Positions 44,568-52,287 of a stretch of 64,000 bases of DNA are shown here, piece by piece (within the stretch, counting starts at the first letter, position 1; every line of letters begins with the position of its first letter). A program made the position numbers and the translations under genes. Under the pieces are notes generated by a model. The model had not been told where the DNA came from and made no database searches. It saw nothing but the letters and a program-made list of their open reading frames with translations. Origin of the DNA: DATGUN01 sp035301285 (GTDB lineage Bacteria; Bacillota; Bacilli; Bacillales; Amphibacillaceae); contig DATGUN010000038.1 of NCBI GenBank assembly GCA_035301285.1, forward strand, positions 124,001 through 188,000, given 5' to 3'.

Positions 44568-45155
44568 ATGACTAAAGCACTAAATGAATTCAAGAAAGAA
44601 GCTAAGCAAAAAAAGGAAAGAGTAGCGAACCTGGAACAATCCATTAAAAATAATGAGGAGAATCTTTCCGAATTAGAATCAAAATATAAAGAATCAGTTA
44701 TTGAAGATAGTCCAAATATTGATGAATTATTTCATAAGATGGAGTCACTACAAAGTAAAATAACGGCGGATAAACACAAATTAAAGACATTAAAGTCTGT
44801 CACTGATGAACATTTGAAAGTAAGTGCGGTTAATGTTTTAAAAGCATTTCCTGATGATGTTTCACTAGTTTACATGAAAAAGGTGGACAAAGTGAATGAC
44901 CGAATCAAACAATCTAAAAAAGACTATGTTCAAGAAGTAGCCTCATTACAGAATGAGGTAGCCGAAATCAACAATGAACATAACCAAATAGCAAGAGAAT
45001 ATGGGCGAATCATGAAATCGGTCGACATAACCAAAAGTGATATAAATACTACATTATATCTTGAGTTAGATGATGCAACGTATGGGGCGTTTAAGGCTAT
45101 TCCGTCCGAAAGCATTGCTATATCAGATAATGATATAAAGGAGGTGAGACCATGA
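44568..45155 (+). CDS. coiled-coil protein of the element
   Basis: 195 residues. Long coiled coils at about 5-55 and 100-150 (heptads such as KKERVANLEQSIKNNEENLS) flank a short middle (ADKHKLKTLKSV, VLKAFPDDVSLVYMKK). No enzymatic motif and no membrane segment. AAAGGGGCAATTTAA precedes the ATG. Its stop overlaps the next start by 4 bp. Function unknown; possible partner of the upstream nuclease. Confidence 0.7.
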   Translation: MTKALNEFKKEAKQKKERVANLEQSIKNNEENLSELESKYKESVIEDSPNIDELFHKMESLQSKITADKHKLKTLKSVTDEHLKVSAVNVLKAFPDDVSLVYMKKVDKVNDRIKQSKKDYVQEVASLQNEVAEINNEHNQIAREYGRIMKSVDITKSDINTTLYLELDDATYGAFKAIPSESIAISDNDIKEVRP

Positions 45156-45532
45156 ATAAAGAACAGTTGAAGCTAAAAATTGCCTTGGCAGCAAAAGAAT
45201 ATGCAGAGGAAAACGCAAATAGCGAGGAAGAAAAACAAATTTTATTTAAATCAGTAATACGTGAGGGCATAGATCATGTATTAAACAAAAAAGGAGGAAT
45301 GGTCATGCAATCTATTGAGTTGAATAAAGACATAAAAAAACTATTAAAAGCACACGATGTCCCCGCTGATGTCATTGATCTGGTGGAAGATTATCACATT
45401 TCTACTGTTAAGGGAGTAGCGGAGGAATTGACTAAACAAACGGAAGAAAAAGAAAAAAGTACAAAAAAAGCAAAAAGAGACTTCCGTAGTGATGTACGAA
45501 ACATTGCAAACGAAGCGCGTATAATTAAGTAA
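45152..45532 (+). CDS. helical element protein with possible internal start
   Basis: 126 residues, helical and charged (QLKLKIALAAKEYAEENANS; later KDIKKLLKAHDVPADVIDL). Ribosome site AAAGGAGGTGAGACC. A second site AAGGAGG (45291-45297) lies 7 bp before an in-frame ATG at 45305, which would give a 75-residue C-terminal form. No family recognised. Confidence 0.65.
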   Translation: MNKEQLKLKIALAAKEYAEENANSEEEKQILFKSVIREGIDHVLNKKGGMVMQSIELNKDIKKLLKAHDVPADVIDLVEDYHISTVKGVAEELTKQTEEKEKSTKKAKRDFRSDVRNIANEARIIK

Positions 45533-45624
45533 TTTTGTATATGTTAGTGGGGTATTAGTCGTCAAAATGTATGGCTATTATCCCGCTATCATGCTATTTA
45601 ATGACGATTGTGAGGGGGTAGGTC

Positions 45625-45843
45625 ATGAGTAAAGTAAAAGAACGCAGAATTAATCATCCTAGCCACGTTAGGGCATTAATGCAAGAACAAATAAACGTTT
45701 TACGACAGGATGAATCACTGGACCCAATAGATAAGGCTAGAGCCATTGCTTATTTATCAAACACAGCGCTATCTGCTTATAAAGATGGTGACTTGTTGGA
45801 AAAGGTAAAAGAAGTCGAAAACCTATTGAAGGAACGAGGGTGA
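45625..45843 (+). CDS. small element protein, unknown
   Basis: 72 residues, helical: RINHPSHVRALMQEQINVLR and DPIDKARAIAYLSNTALSAY, ending in LLKERG. GTGAGGGGGTAGGTC precedes the ATG. The helix pattern recalls small phage and island proteins that follow replication genes, but no family is named. An ATGACGAT word like those in the repeat cluster lies 24 bp before its start. Confidence 0.6.
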   Translation: MSKVKERRINHPSHVRALMQEQINVLRQDESLDPIDKARAIAYLSNTALSAYKDGDLLEKVKEVENLLKERG

Positions 45844-45847
45844 TTGT

Positions 45848-46117
45848 TTGAATCTGACGAATAGAATTAATCGTTTAAATGAAGAAGCTAATAAAATGTT
45901 AAGGTCTAAGAGATCTGATACGTTGGTGCTTCTTGTCCCATGGGATAATGAAAGAGGTTGGATAATTGACGCATGTCATGATTATAAAACTGGGGAAGAA
46001 AATACGATGTTGAAAAATCGTTTAGAAGCCTGTCAAACGTTTGATGACATTGCCAAGGAATTGGATGGATATACTACAAATGTTCCGGAGGTGGGACGTA
46101 GTGGCGAATTTAAATAG
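45848..46117 (+). CDS. small element protein, unknown
   Basis: 89 residues from TTG 45848, four bases after the preceding stop and following GAGGGTGATTG. NLTNRINRLNEEANKMLR is an N-terminal helix; LVLLVPWDNERGWIIDACHDY is a beta-rich middle. No family recognised. The last 17 bp overlap the next gene. Confidence 0.6.
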   Translation: MNLTNRINRLNEEANKMLRSKRSDTLVLLVPWDNERGWIIDACHDYKTGEENTMLKNRLEACQTFDDIAKELDGYTTNVPEVGRSGEFK

Positions 46118-46277
46118 ACGTATTAGTGACTTAGAAAAGAAAGCAGAAGCAATTGATTTGAAAAGCCAAGTTAAATTCTTTGATAGCTATGATGAATATA
46201 TGGAAGCACTTCAAAAAAACAAGATAAGACCGCATGATATATGTTTAATTGATGATGTGCCTTATGATGATGGATGA
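46101..46277 (+). CDS. last small gene of the element, unknown
   Basis: 58 residues from GTG 46101, chosen for GGAGGTGGGACGTA before it. NLNRRISDLEKKAEAIDLK is a helix similar in pattern to the start of the preceding protein; the rest is acidic (FFDSYDEYMEAL, ICLIDDVPYDDG). It ends 21 bp before the right arm sites. Confidence 0.6.
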   Translation: MANLNRRISDLEKKAEAIDLKSQVKFFDSYDEYMEALQKNKIRPHDICLIDDVPYDDG

Positions 46278-46298
46278 CTTATGTTGTCCATCTTTTTT

Positions 46299-46336
46299 TG
46301 ATGACAATTGATGACACTCTGATGACACTTTTTAAA
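46299..46336 (+). repeat. right arm sites (30-bp repeat plus one extra copy)
   Basis: Positions 46307-46336 equal 38448-38477 base for base. An extra TGATGACA (46299-46306) makes three direct words here against two on the left. The sites lie 108 bp inside the right core. Arm-site asymmetry between the ends is usual for tyrosine-integrase elements. Confidence 0.7.
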
Positions 46337-46443
46337 CAAAAAGATTTAATTCTATACTTCACATTGTAATAGATGGCACATAAAGACCATCAAATCAACA
46401 TTCTTATGTAGCGGTAATAAATGATAAAATGGCATATACAGAA

Positions 46444-46488
46444 TTGACAGGGTAGAAGTCATTGGTTCGAATCCAATATGGCTCATCA
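46444..46488 (+). repeat. attR core: right copy of the 45-bp repeat
   Basis: A perfect direct copy of 38335-38379. Upstream bases do not continue the tRNA, so no second tRNA gene is formed. Confidence 0.9.
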
Positions 46489-46497
46489 CAAAAGAAG

Positions 46498-46537
46498 AGG
46501 CTATAAACCTTGATTCAACGAGGTTTATAGCCTTTTT
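46498..46537 (+). terminator. terminator beyond attR
   Basis: AGGCTATAAACCT pairs with AGGTTTATAGCCT (13 bp), then TTTTT. Probably the original terminator of the tRNA gene before the present element entered. Confidence 0.88.
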
Positions 46538-46778
46538 ATCTTTGTGTTAAAGACTTTTCGTTATATGATCTTTCTTAAATCGTAGCACTTTATTTTTCTA
46601 ACCTATTTTAGTCGTCTAAAATTGAGTTAAACACATCTGATATGTTGTCGTCATCATTCAAAAAATGCGAATAAATTTGAAGCGTCACATTTGTCGTTTA
46701 TTATTTGGTATATTTTCTCGATACATAGTTATGTTAGAATTTAGTTACATTCTATAGAAAAATCACGGAGGGTTTATT

Positions 46779-47027
46779 ATGAAAAAAGGAGAATGGTTTA
46801 CTAAACCAGTAATAAGCTCAAAAAAAGCCCAAATGTTTTATTGGCCAGGAGCGATTCTGCTATTTGTATCTCTTCTATTTGGTTTAAAATATTGGGCGGA
46901 ATTCGATGGAAGTTTTAGGTTTAATCTATTAATATTCCCCGTTTGCTTCAGTTTTTCCTTGTTTTTTTTATTAAACTATAGAAAAATTTATATAAAAGAA
47001 GCTGAAGAAAGCAAGGAATCGTCATAA
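46779..47027 (+). CDS. small two-helix membrane protein between att copies
   Basis: 82 residues: basic start MKKGEWFTKPVISSKKAQ, membrane helices at about 22-40 and 50-67, then a charged tail KEAEESKESS. CACGGAGGGTTTATT precedes the ATG. No family recognised. It lies between attR and the diverged third copy, so it may be cargo of an older element. A decayed relative lies inverted at 47680-47836. Confidence 0.65.
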   Translation: MKKGEWFTKPVISSKKAQMFYWPGAILLFVSLLFGLKYWAEFDGSFRFNLLIFPVCFSFSLFFLLNYRKIYIKEAEESKESS

Positions 47028-47205
47028 CTTTTATTCATTTGATCGTTATAAATGGCCCTACACCTGAAACTGTCTGTTCATTTCAATTGATGTATTTATT
47101 TGGATATCATTCTTCGTAGGTTCGGTTGTTATAAATAAACCCTGATATAAAGGGGTTAAAAGAAAGGATGAAATTTAAAAATACTAGTCGGAATGAACAA
47201 AATTC

Positions 47206-47266
47206 CCTTGATAGTGTAGAAGTCATTGGTTCGAATCCAATATGGCCCATCATGAAGAACGCTTGT
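47206..47266 (+). repeat. third, diverged copy of the tRNA-Val end
   Basis: 61 bp match 38333-38393 with three differences. The match goes past the tRNA end through GAAGAACGCTTGT, sequence found to the left of the element but not after attR. No 5' tRNA half is present. A terminator-like AACGCTT/AAGCGTT hairpin follows. It is a relic att site. The rest of 47028-47372 shows no gene. Confidence 0.8.
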
Positions 47267-47372
47267 CCTATCAAGGAATAAGCGTTTTTTGTATTGTTTT
47301 TCAACTCAATTTGTATATAAAACCACATAGTGGGGAGCCTACCATTAAATATGATGATGGAGGCTGAAACCC

Positions 47373-47582
47373 ATGAAAAACAAAAATAATTACGAGAAAC
47401 ATTATCGGAATGTCCTGAGAGAAACCCGTAATCCAGCGATTTTGAATGACGTCATCACAAATGATATCGAACAATATCCCGTCCATAATGAGGAGATGAT
47501 GGATGACCATTCTTTGTCGCATGTGCAAGAAGTTGCACGCGATAATATTGACGGAAAAAAGTGGCAAAATATGGATGATTGA
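47373..47582 (+). CDS. small acidic protein, unknown
   Basis: 69 residues, hydrophilic, no membrane segment: NNYEKHYRNVLRETRNPAIL, DVITNDIEQYPVHNEE, ending DGKKWQNMDD. GATGGAGGCTGAAACCC precedes the ATG. Codon choice looks like that of real genes in this window. No family recognised. Confidence 0.5.
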   Translation: MKNKNNYEKHYRNVLRETRNPAILNDVITNDIEQYPVHNEEMMDDHSLSHVQEVARDNIDGKKWQNMDD

Positions 47583-47679
47583 AATAAAAGATAAATACAA
47601 GGAGGCAAAGGAATCTGCTACAAAACCCCGCCAAAAAAAATGAATGACCTTCATTAGGGGGATAAGAATGGATGGCTCC

Positions 47680-47836
47680 TTATTTTGATTCGGATTCTTT
47701 TAAATAAATTTTTCGGTACGTCAACAAGAAGAATAAAGATAAAGTAAAGCAAACAGGGAATATGAATAGCTTAAATCTAAAGCTGCCATCGAATTTCAGA
47801 ATTTATTACTGGTCGTAAACCAATCTCCTTTTTTAA
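47680..47836 (-). pseudogene. decayed paralogue of the 46779 membrane-protein gene
   Basis: On the minus strand, LKKGDWFT followed by SNKF matches the start of the 46779 protein, with the ATG changed to TTA. After a frame change and loss of the first membrane helix, KFDGSFRFKLFIFPVCF, then SLFFLLTYRKIYLKESESK to a stop matches its second half. The copy is thus start-less, internally deleted and frameshifted. It is inverted relative to the intact gene. Confidence 0.8.
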
Positions 47837-47990
47837 CCTCTCTGTCATTTTATTTCTATAACTAAACATTAACATAGCTCGTATCGGCTGCCCTTAAAAA
47901 TATAGATCTTTTCAAGACAGATTATCCTTAGAATGATAGAATGGATTGAAATGGGAAAAGATGATTATTTAGATGGAGGAAGCCAGTATA

Positions 47991-48569
47991 ATGACAAACT
48001 TAAATATATTATGGGATTTTGATGGAACGATATTTAATACATATCCAGCTTATACAAAAATATTCAAGAAGGTTTTGAACAATGACAGCATTACTTATGA
48101 AGAGGCATACAAAAATTTAAAAATATCGATCAGTTACGCCTGTGATTATTACAGATTATCAGATACTCAAATACGAGAATACAAGTCTCTGGTAGAGAAT
48201 ATCTCCCCTCAGGAAATGAAGCCATTTGATCATGTGGAAGATGTTCTGAAAACAGCGAACAAAAATGTGATCATGACACATAAAGACAGGGAAAGCGTTC
48301 ATAAAATATTAGCATACTACGGCTGGGAAACATATTTCACTGACATGGTTGCAGGCGATGACGGATTTCCTCGCAAACCGGATAAATCATCTTATGAATA
48401 CTTGCACAAGGATCATGAACTTGACTTGGCGATTGGTGACCGAGAACTTGATATCATCCCAGCAAATGAAATTGGAATAGCAACCTGTCTCTTTCAAAAT
48501 GAAAATAGTCAATTAGCTGATTATTATCTGGATGATTATAAAGCATTTTGGGAAACAGTTCGTTTATAG
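47991..48569 (+). CDS. HAD-superfamily hydrolase (phosphoglycolate-phosphatase type)
   Basis: 192 residues from ATG 47991, after GATGGAGGAAGCC. Motif I ILWDFDGTIFNTYP near 8, motif II in VIMTHKDRES, motif III Lys in PRKPDKSSYEYL and motif IV IGDRELDIIPANEIGI. The helical cap lies after motif I. The substrate is a small phosphorylated metabolite that cannot be named. The next gene is in the same direction, 29 bp on. Confidence 0.85.
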   Translation: MTNLNILWDFDGTIFNTYPAYTKIFKKVLNNDSITYEEAYKNLKISISYACDYYRLSDTQIREYKSLVENISPQEMKPFDHVEDVLKTANKNVIMTHKDRESVHKILAYYGWETYFTDMVAGDDGFPRKPDKSSYEYLHKDHELDLAIGDRELDIIPANEIGIATCLFQNENSQLADYYLDDYKAFWETVRL

Positions 48570-48598
48570 CGTCAATATATGTTTTTAGGAGGATCACG

Positions 48599-49153
48599 AT
48601 GAAGAACATTTATATTGTCAGACATTGTGAGGCAGAGGGTCAATCTCCACCCGCTCCCTTAACAGAGAGGGGAGTCGTTCAGGCACAAGAACTTGCAGAT
48701 TTCCTTGAAGACGTTCAAGTGGATTATATTGTATCGAGTCCTTTCGAACGGGCGCTGCAAACAATTCAACCCTTTGCAGGTAGGCGGAATATGGAAGTTG
48801 TGGAGGATATGCGGTTATCCGAACGCGTATTAAGTTCCAATCCGATGTCTGATTGGGCGGAAAAATTGGAAGCAACCTATCAAGACCTAAATTTAAAATT
48901 TGAAGGCGGAGAATCCAGTAGCGACGCGATGAAACGCATTGTCTCTGTTGTGGAGGACATATGTGAGAGCGATTCAGAGAATGCCGTCATTGTGGCACAT
49001 GGTGGCATTTTAACATTATTGCTCTATTTCTATACCCCACATTTTTCGTTTGACCGATGGGAAGGAATGAGCAATCCTGATGTATACCTATTAAAGCGTT
49101 CGGAAGGTAAAAATGAAGTAAAGCGGATATGGGAAGAAGGGATGTCTTTTTAA
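48599..49153 (+). CDS. histidine phosphatase family protein
   Basis: 184 residues from ATG 48599 (TAGGAGGATCACG before it). YIVRHCEAEGQSP gives the RHG/RHC catalytic His, IVSSPFERALQTIQPF the second Arg, Glu in MRLSERVL, and NAVIVAHGGILTLLL the second catalytic His. These enzymes dephosphorylate sugar phosphates, phosphoglycerate or proteins. In this case RHC replaces RHG. No specific substrate. Confidence 0.85.
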   Translation: MKNIYIVRHCEAEGQSPPAPLTERGVVQAQELADFLEDVQVDYIVSSPFERALQTIQPFAGRRNMEVVEDMRLSERVLSSNPMSDWAEKLEATYQDLNLKFEGGESSSDAMKRIVSVVEDICESDSENAVIVAHGGILTLLLYFYTPHFSFDRWEGMSNPDVYLLKRSEGKNEVKRIWEEGMSF

Positions 49154-49276
49154 ATGCGATTTTGCTGGACGCCGTTTATTTGACAAATAACGGTGTTCAT
49201 CATACAATTACCTTGAATTCGAGACAATTACATGGCACATAATGACATTTGTTTAATGTTTGTGAGGAGGGTCTAC

Positions 49277-49894
49277 ATGAAACATGTATTCATAGAAGGT
49301 AGCGGCATACATAAACCGACATTTTTGATGTTACATGGAACTGGAGGAGATGAGTCTGACTTACTTCCGTTGGCTGAGAAAGTAGACGAGAATGCATCCG
49401 TATTAAGTGTTCGTGGTCAAATTTCGGAAAACGGGATGCCGCGTTTTTTTAAGCGTTTGGCTGAAGGTGTATTTGATGAAGACGATCTAATTTACCGTAC
49501 TGAAGAATTAAATGAGTTTCTTGATTGGGCAAGCAGGGAATATGAATTCGACCGTCAAAATGTCGTGGCCATCGGTTATTCTAACGGAGCCAATATAGCG
49601 GCAAGTCTTCTCTTTCATTATAAAGATGCATTAAAGGGGGCCATTTTGCATCATCCGATGGTCCCAAGACGGAATATGGAACTTCCCGATTTATCAGGTA
49701 AAGCGGTATTTATCGCAGCAGGAAAAAATGATCCGATTTGTTCCCCGAATGAAACAGAAGAATTGCAGTCATTGTTGAAAGAAGCCAACGCCAACGTAGA
49801 ATTGCACTGGGAAAACAGCGGACATCAATTAACCTTGCAAGAAGTGGAAGCCGCCAGAAAATGGTATGGCAATCTACAATCATCACATTTTTAA
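49277..49894 (+). CDS. mhqD: MhqD-like carboxylesterase/hydrolase
   Basis: 205 residues from ATG 49277 (TGAGGAGGGTCTAC before it). FLMLHGTGGDESDLLPLAE near 18, AIGYSNGANIAASLLFHY near 97 (nucleophile Ser), GKNDPICSP (acid) and NSGHQLTLQE (His) follow the phospholipase/carboxylesterase family. The sequence is very close to remembered B. subtilis MhqD, which belongs to the quinone-stress MhqR regulon. mhqO and mhqE are not adjacent. Confidence 0.83.
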   Translation: MKHVFIEGSGIHKPTFLMLHGTGGDESDLLPLAEKVDENASVLSVRGQISENGMPRFFKRLAEGVFDEDDLIYRTEELNEFLDWASREYEFDRQNVVAIGYSNGANIAASLLFHYKDALKGAILHHPMVPRRNMELPDLSGKAVFIAAGKNDPICSPNETEELQSLLKEANANVELHWENSGHQLTLQEVEAARKWYGNLQSSHF

Positions 49895-49914
49895 TTGCTT
49901 GAATCATAAAGGTA

Positions 49915-49940
49915 GCGACCAAACCCCAGAGTTTGGTCGT
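49915..49940 (+). terminator. terminator after mhqD
   Basis: CGACCAAAC pairs with GTTTGGTCG (9 bp, 6-nt loop) followed by TTATTATCTTTT. Confidence 0.75.
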
Positions 49941-50134
49941 TATTATCTTTTCTCCTATAGGAATTGGATCATTTTCAAACTCCTTCCCCTTAAATCAATG
50001 TTTTGCGAGCCCCTATTAAAAATGAGAAAACGCGTCCTGGGCAATCTCATCTTTAAAAGATTATGAGTTTCATCGCTCATTCGTGTATAATGGATGAAGT
50101 GGATTTGGATAATGTTTTAGGGGGATTTTCATAA

Positions 50135-50521
50135 ATGTGGTTTTTTGTGATTTGGCTCGTCATATCCTATATATTAGGCGTATTATACGCATCAGGTTTT
50201 ACATCCATGAAGTATATCAAATTTCAAGATTGGCCTGATAACGAGAAACGAGCTGCAGAAAAAAAGGCAATCATCCTTATTATCGTTGGTCTTGCCAGCG
50301 TTGTTGCAATAGGCATATACGGCGTCATGAAGGAAGGGATGCTCTTTCTTCTATTATTGATAGCGACACAAGCGTACAATATTTTCGGGCAAATACGCCA
50401 TGTGCGCAAAAGAAGAATTCAGCAAGCCGATGAAGATAAACGAGCGGCTGAAGAAAATGTGGAGAATCCTCAAGATGCCGAGCGTGAAGGGCGTGGAACA
50501 CCCGGCAAGCCAGAAGAATGA
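50135..50521 (+). CDS. membrane protein with acidic tail, unknown
   Basis: 128 residues: helices at about 3-22, 46-64 and 68-83, then a hydrophilic tail rich in Glu, Arg and Asp. AGGGGGATTTTCATAA precedes the ATG. No family recognised. It stands 48 bp before the VOC gene, in the same direction. Confidence 0.6.
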   Translation: MWFFVIWLVISYILGVLYASGFTSMKYIKFQDWPDNEKRAAEKKAIILIIVGLASVVAIGIYGVMKEGMLFLLLLIATQAYNIFGQIRHVRKRRIQQADEDKRAAEENVENPQDAEREGRGTPGKPEE

Positions 50522-50569
50522 AAGTTGACGGATCTCAGGATTTCATTGTGTACGTCTGGAGATGATTTG

Positions 50570-51232
50570 ATGTTCAAAAAAGTTATATTTCATACACATA
50601 AACTAAAAGCATTGCAACGTTTCTATGCAAATGTATTGGAGTTGGATATTACGAATCAGTCCGACGAGGGCTTTACTGTTAAGATTGGGACCACGGATGT
50701 AACTTTTCAATTATCTGATGAAAAGGCACGTTATCATTTTGCAATCAATATACCTGGAAACCAATTTGTTCTTATGAAATATTGGATGCAGGACCGATTG
50801 ACATTGAATAAAACAAGTGGTTTGAATGAAGTCTATTATTCTAGTTTTGATGCTGATTCCATGTATTTCGAAGATCCTGCGGGCAATCTAATAGAATTGA
50901 TTGGTCGACGTAAACGCGATCTTTTCGGTACTTTGACGAAAGAAGCTTTTTTTGATGTGAGTGAAGTAGCACTGGTGACACCAAACGTTTCAGAAATCGG
51001 GGAGACATTGCAGGATATTGGAATTCCCCTTCGTCATGGTTCGGAAGTCAATCCAAAAGGCGTTAACTTTTTAGGTATGGGGGATACATATATTGCCCTT
51101 GCGCCATCGCCTTGGAAGTGGAATTTTTCGGATATGGAAGCACGTACATATCCTGTGGAAATAACATTATGGAATGACAAATGGATACGATTGGATGGAG
51201 ACGGCTTTTTGGAAGTGGATGAAAAGGCTTAG
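50570..51232 (+). CDS. VOC-family (glyoxalase/ring-cleavage dioxygenase-like) protein
   Basis: 220 residues from ATG 50570, after CTGGAGATGATTTG. Two VOC modules are visible: VIFHTHKLKALQRFYANVLEL with YFEDPAGNLIELIGR (residues about 4-110), and VALVTPNVSEIGETLQDIGI in the C-terminal half. The metal-ligand pattern is partial, so enzymatic type is unclear. Downstream of an MhqD-like gene, a quinone or catechol link is possible but is inference only. Confidence 0.7.
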   Translation: MFKKVIFHTHKLKALQRFYANVLELDITNQSDEGFTVKIGTTDVTFQLSDEKARYHFAINIPGNQFVLMKYWMQDRLTLNKTSGLNEVYYSSFDADSMYFEDPAGNLIELIGRRKRDLFGTLTKEAFFDVSEVALVTPNVSEIGETLQDIGIPLRHGSEVNPKGVNFLGMGDTYIALAPSPWKWNFSDMEARTYPVEITLWNDKWIRLDGDGFLEVDEKA

Positions 51233-51272
51233 TGAGCGATTTTTTGATGCATTTTCTTTTTTTCTTATAAGA

Positions 51273-51335
51273 AACCCCTCAGAGATATGCCAGCCATTTT
51301 AAAGGATGGTCCATATTGTCTAAGGGGCTTTTTGT
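51273..51335. terminator. bidirectional terminator between VOC gene and thyA
   Basis: CCCCT pairs with AGGGG and inner ATATGCCAGCC/GGATGGTCCATAT arms extend the stem. CTTTTTG follows on the plus side; the minus side ends GGGGTTTCTT. Confidence 0.75.
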
Positions 51336-51336
51336 G

Positions 51337-52188
51337 TTATATAGCAACTTCACTACGAATTTTTTCACCGTGTTTATAGTTTTTGACGACAATGTCATCT
51401 AAACCGTATTGGTAAAAATCCTTAATTTCCGGATTCACCCATAATTCGGGCTGATCATATTCCTCAGCCTGGATGACTTTTTTTGCAAGATCAATCTGGT
51501 TGTCATAGAGATGGACATTGCCCATCTGATGTGTAAATGTGCCGACTTTAAAATCAAACACATTGGCAATGGCGCATTGCAGTGCGTAATACCCCGCCCA
51601 GTTCGTTGGCAATCCCAATAAGGAATCAACACTTCTCTGGATGAGGTTAAAGTCCAATCTGCCATTTCTGACATTGAACTGGCCTGCCCAAGCACATTCC
51701 TGAAGTGCTTTATGACGGACATCATTTGCATTCCAGTAAGCAAACATGATTCTTCTTGAATAAGGATGATGTTTCAGGTTATGCAAGATGGTGTCCACTT
51801 GATCAAGGTGAAGTGTTTCGCCGTTATGTTCAATCGTTTCAATTTGATTTTTTAATTGATAGGCATAACTTCTTCCGATGGTATGGTCACTCATTTCCCA
51901 TTCTTTCCAATAGGTGATGCCCAGTTTTTCAAAATCTTCTATTTTATTCACCTTCAGACGAAAGAAAGCATGGACGACCTCCTTGATGGAGGATTTGACC
52001 GGTGTATGTTTCGATGTAATGATTGGTAACTCTCCGGGTTCGAATTTGGCTTGTATGCCGAAAATGCTTTTGGAATGGGCGGGTGTGCCATCGGCATAGA
52101 CCGGGCGGACCTTTCCATCCGTATCCCATTCGCCGTTCGTTAAAATGTCATTGAGTATTTCTTTGTATTTTTTATCTGCAACTGCCAT
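51337..52188 (-). CDS. thyA: thymidylate synthase
   Basis: 283 residues from ATG 52188 (AAGGAGTTGAGATTA before it). LKHHPYSRRIMFAYWN near 154, catalytic Cys in LQECAWAGQFNV near 182 (ECAW in place of the commoner PCH), QRSVDSLLGLPTNWAGY near 200 and QMGNVHLYDNQIDLA near 236. It methylates dUMP to dTMP with methylenetetrahydrofolate. The ECAW form resembles the B. subtilis ThyA/phage type more than E. coli ThyA. No folA follows. Confidence 0.93.
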   Translation of the reverse strand: MAVADKKYKEILNDILTNGEWDTDGKVRPVYADGTPAHSKSIFGIQAKFEPGELPIITSKHTPVKSSIKEVVHAFFRLKVNKIEDFEKLGITYWKEWEMSDHTIGRSYAYQLKNQIETIEHNGETLHLDQVDTILHNLKHHPYSRRIMFAYWNANDVRHKALQECAWAGQFNVRNGRLDFNLIQRSVDSLLGLPTNWAGYYALQCAIANVFDFKVGTFTHQMGNVHLYDNQIDLAKKVIQAEEYDQPELWVNPEIKDFYQYGLDDIVVKNYKHGEKIRSEVAI

Positions 52189-52287
52189 TAATCTCAACTC
52201 CTTATATGATGACAAGTAGTCAATACAATGTATATTCTATGATACCATATCCATAAAACGTTTGAAGTCCTAAAAAATATTAAGTTA

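Larger units (their letters stand above)
38380..46488. mobile_element. 8.1-kb integrated island in tRNA-Val, satellite-like
   Basis: Bounded by a perfect 45-bp repeat; unit length 8,109 bp. Leftward: tyrosine integrase and CI-like repressor. Rightward: HTH protein, second HTH protein, excisionase, prim-pol, P-loop ATPase, seven small or medium proteins including an ERCC4-type nuclease. There is no relaxase, coupling protein, terminase, portal or capsid gene, so it is neither a conjugative element nor a whole prophage. Integrase/repressor divergent from excisionase-replication genes is the plan of phage-inducible chromosomal islands, here without any packaging genes. Excision and induction are inferred. 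Confidence 0.85.

Noticed and set aside
46041..46100. Longer start for the last element gene
   Set aside because: It would overlap the preceding gene by 77 bp without a ribosome site; GTG 46101 has a strong one.
38380..46488. Element as a complete prophage or conjugative transposon
   Set aside because: No structural, lysis, packaging, relaxase or coupling-protein genes are seen.
47107..47328. Minus-strand frame with a GFEPMTSTLSRE segment
   Set aside because: This is translation of the relic tRNA end and flanks, a common false protein.
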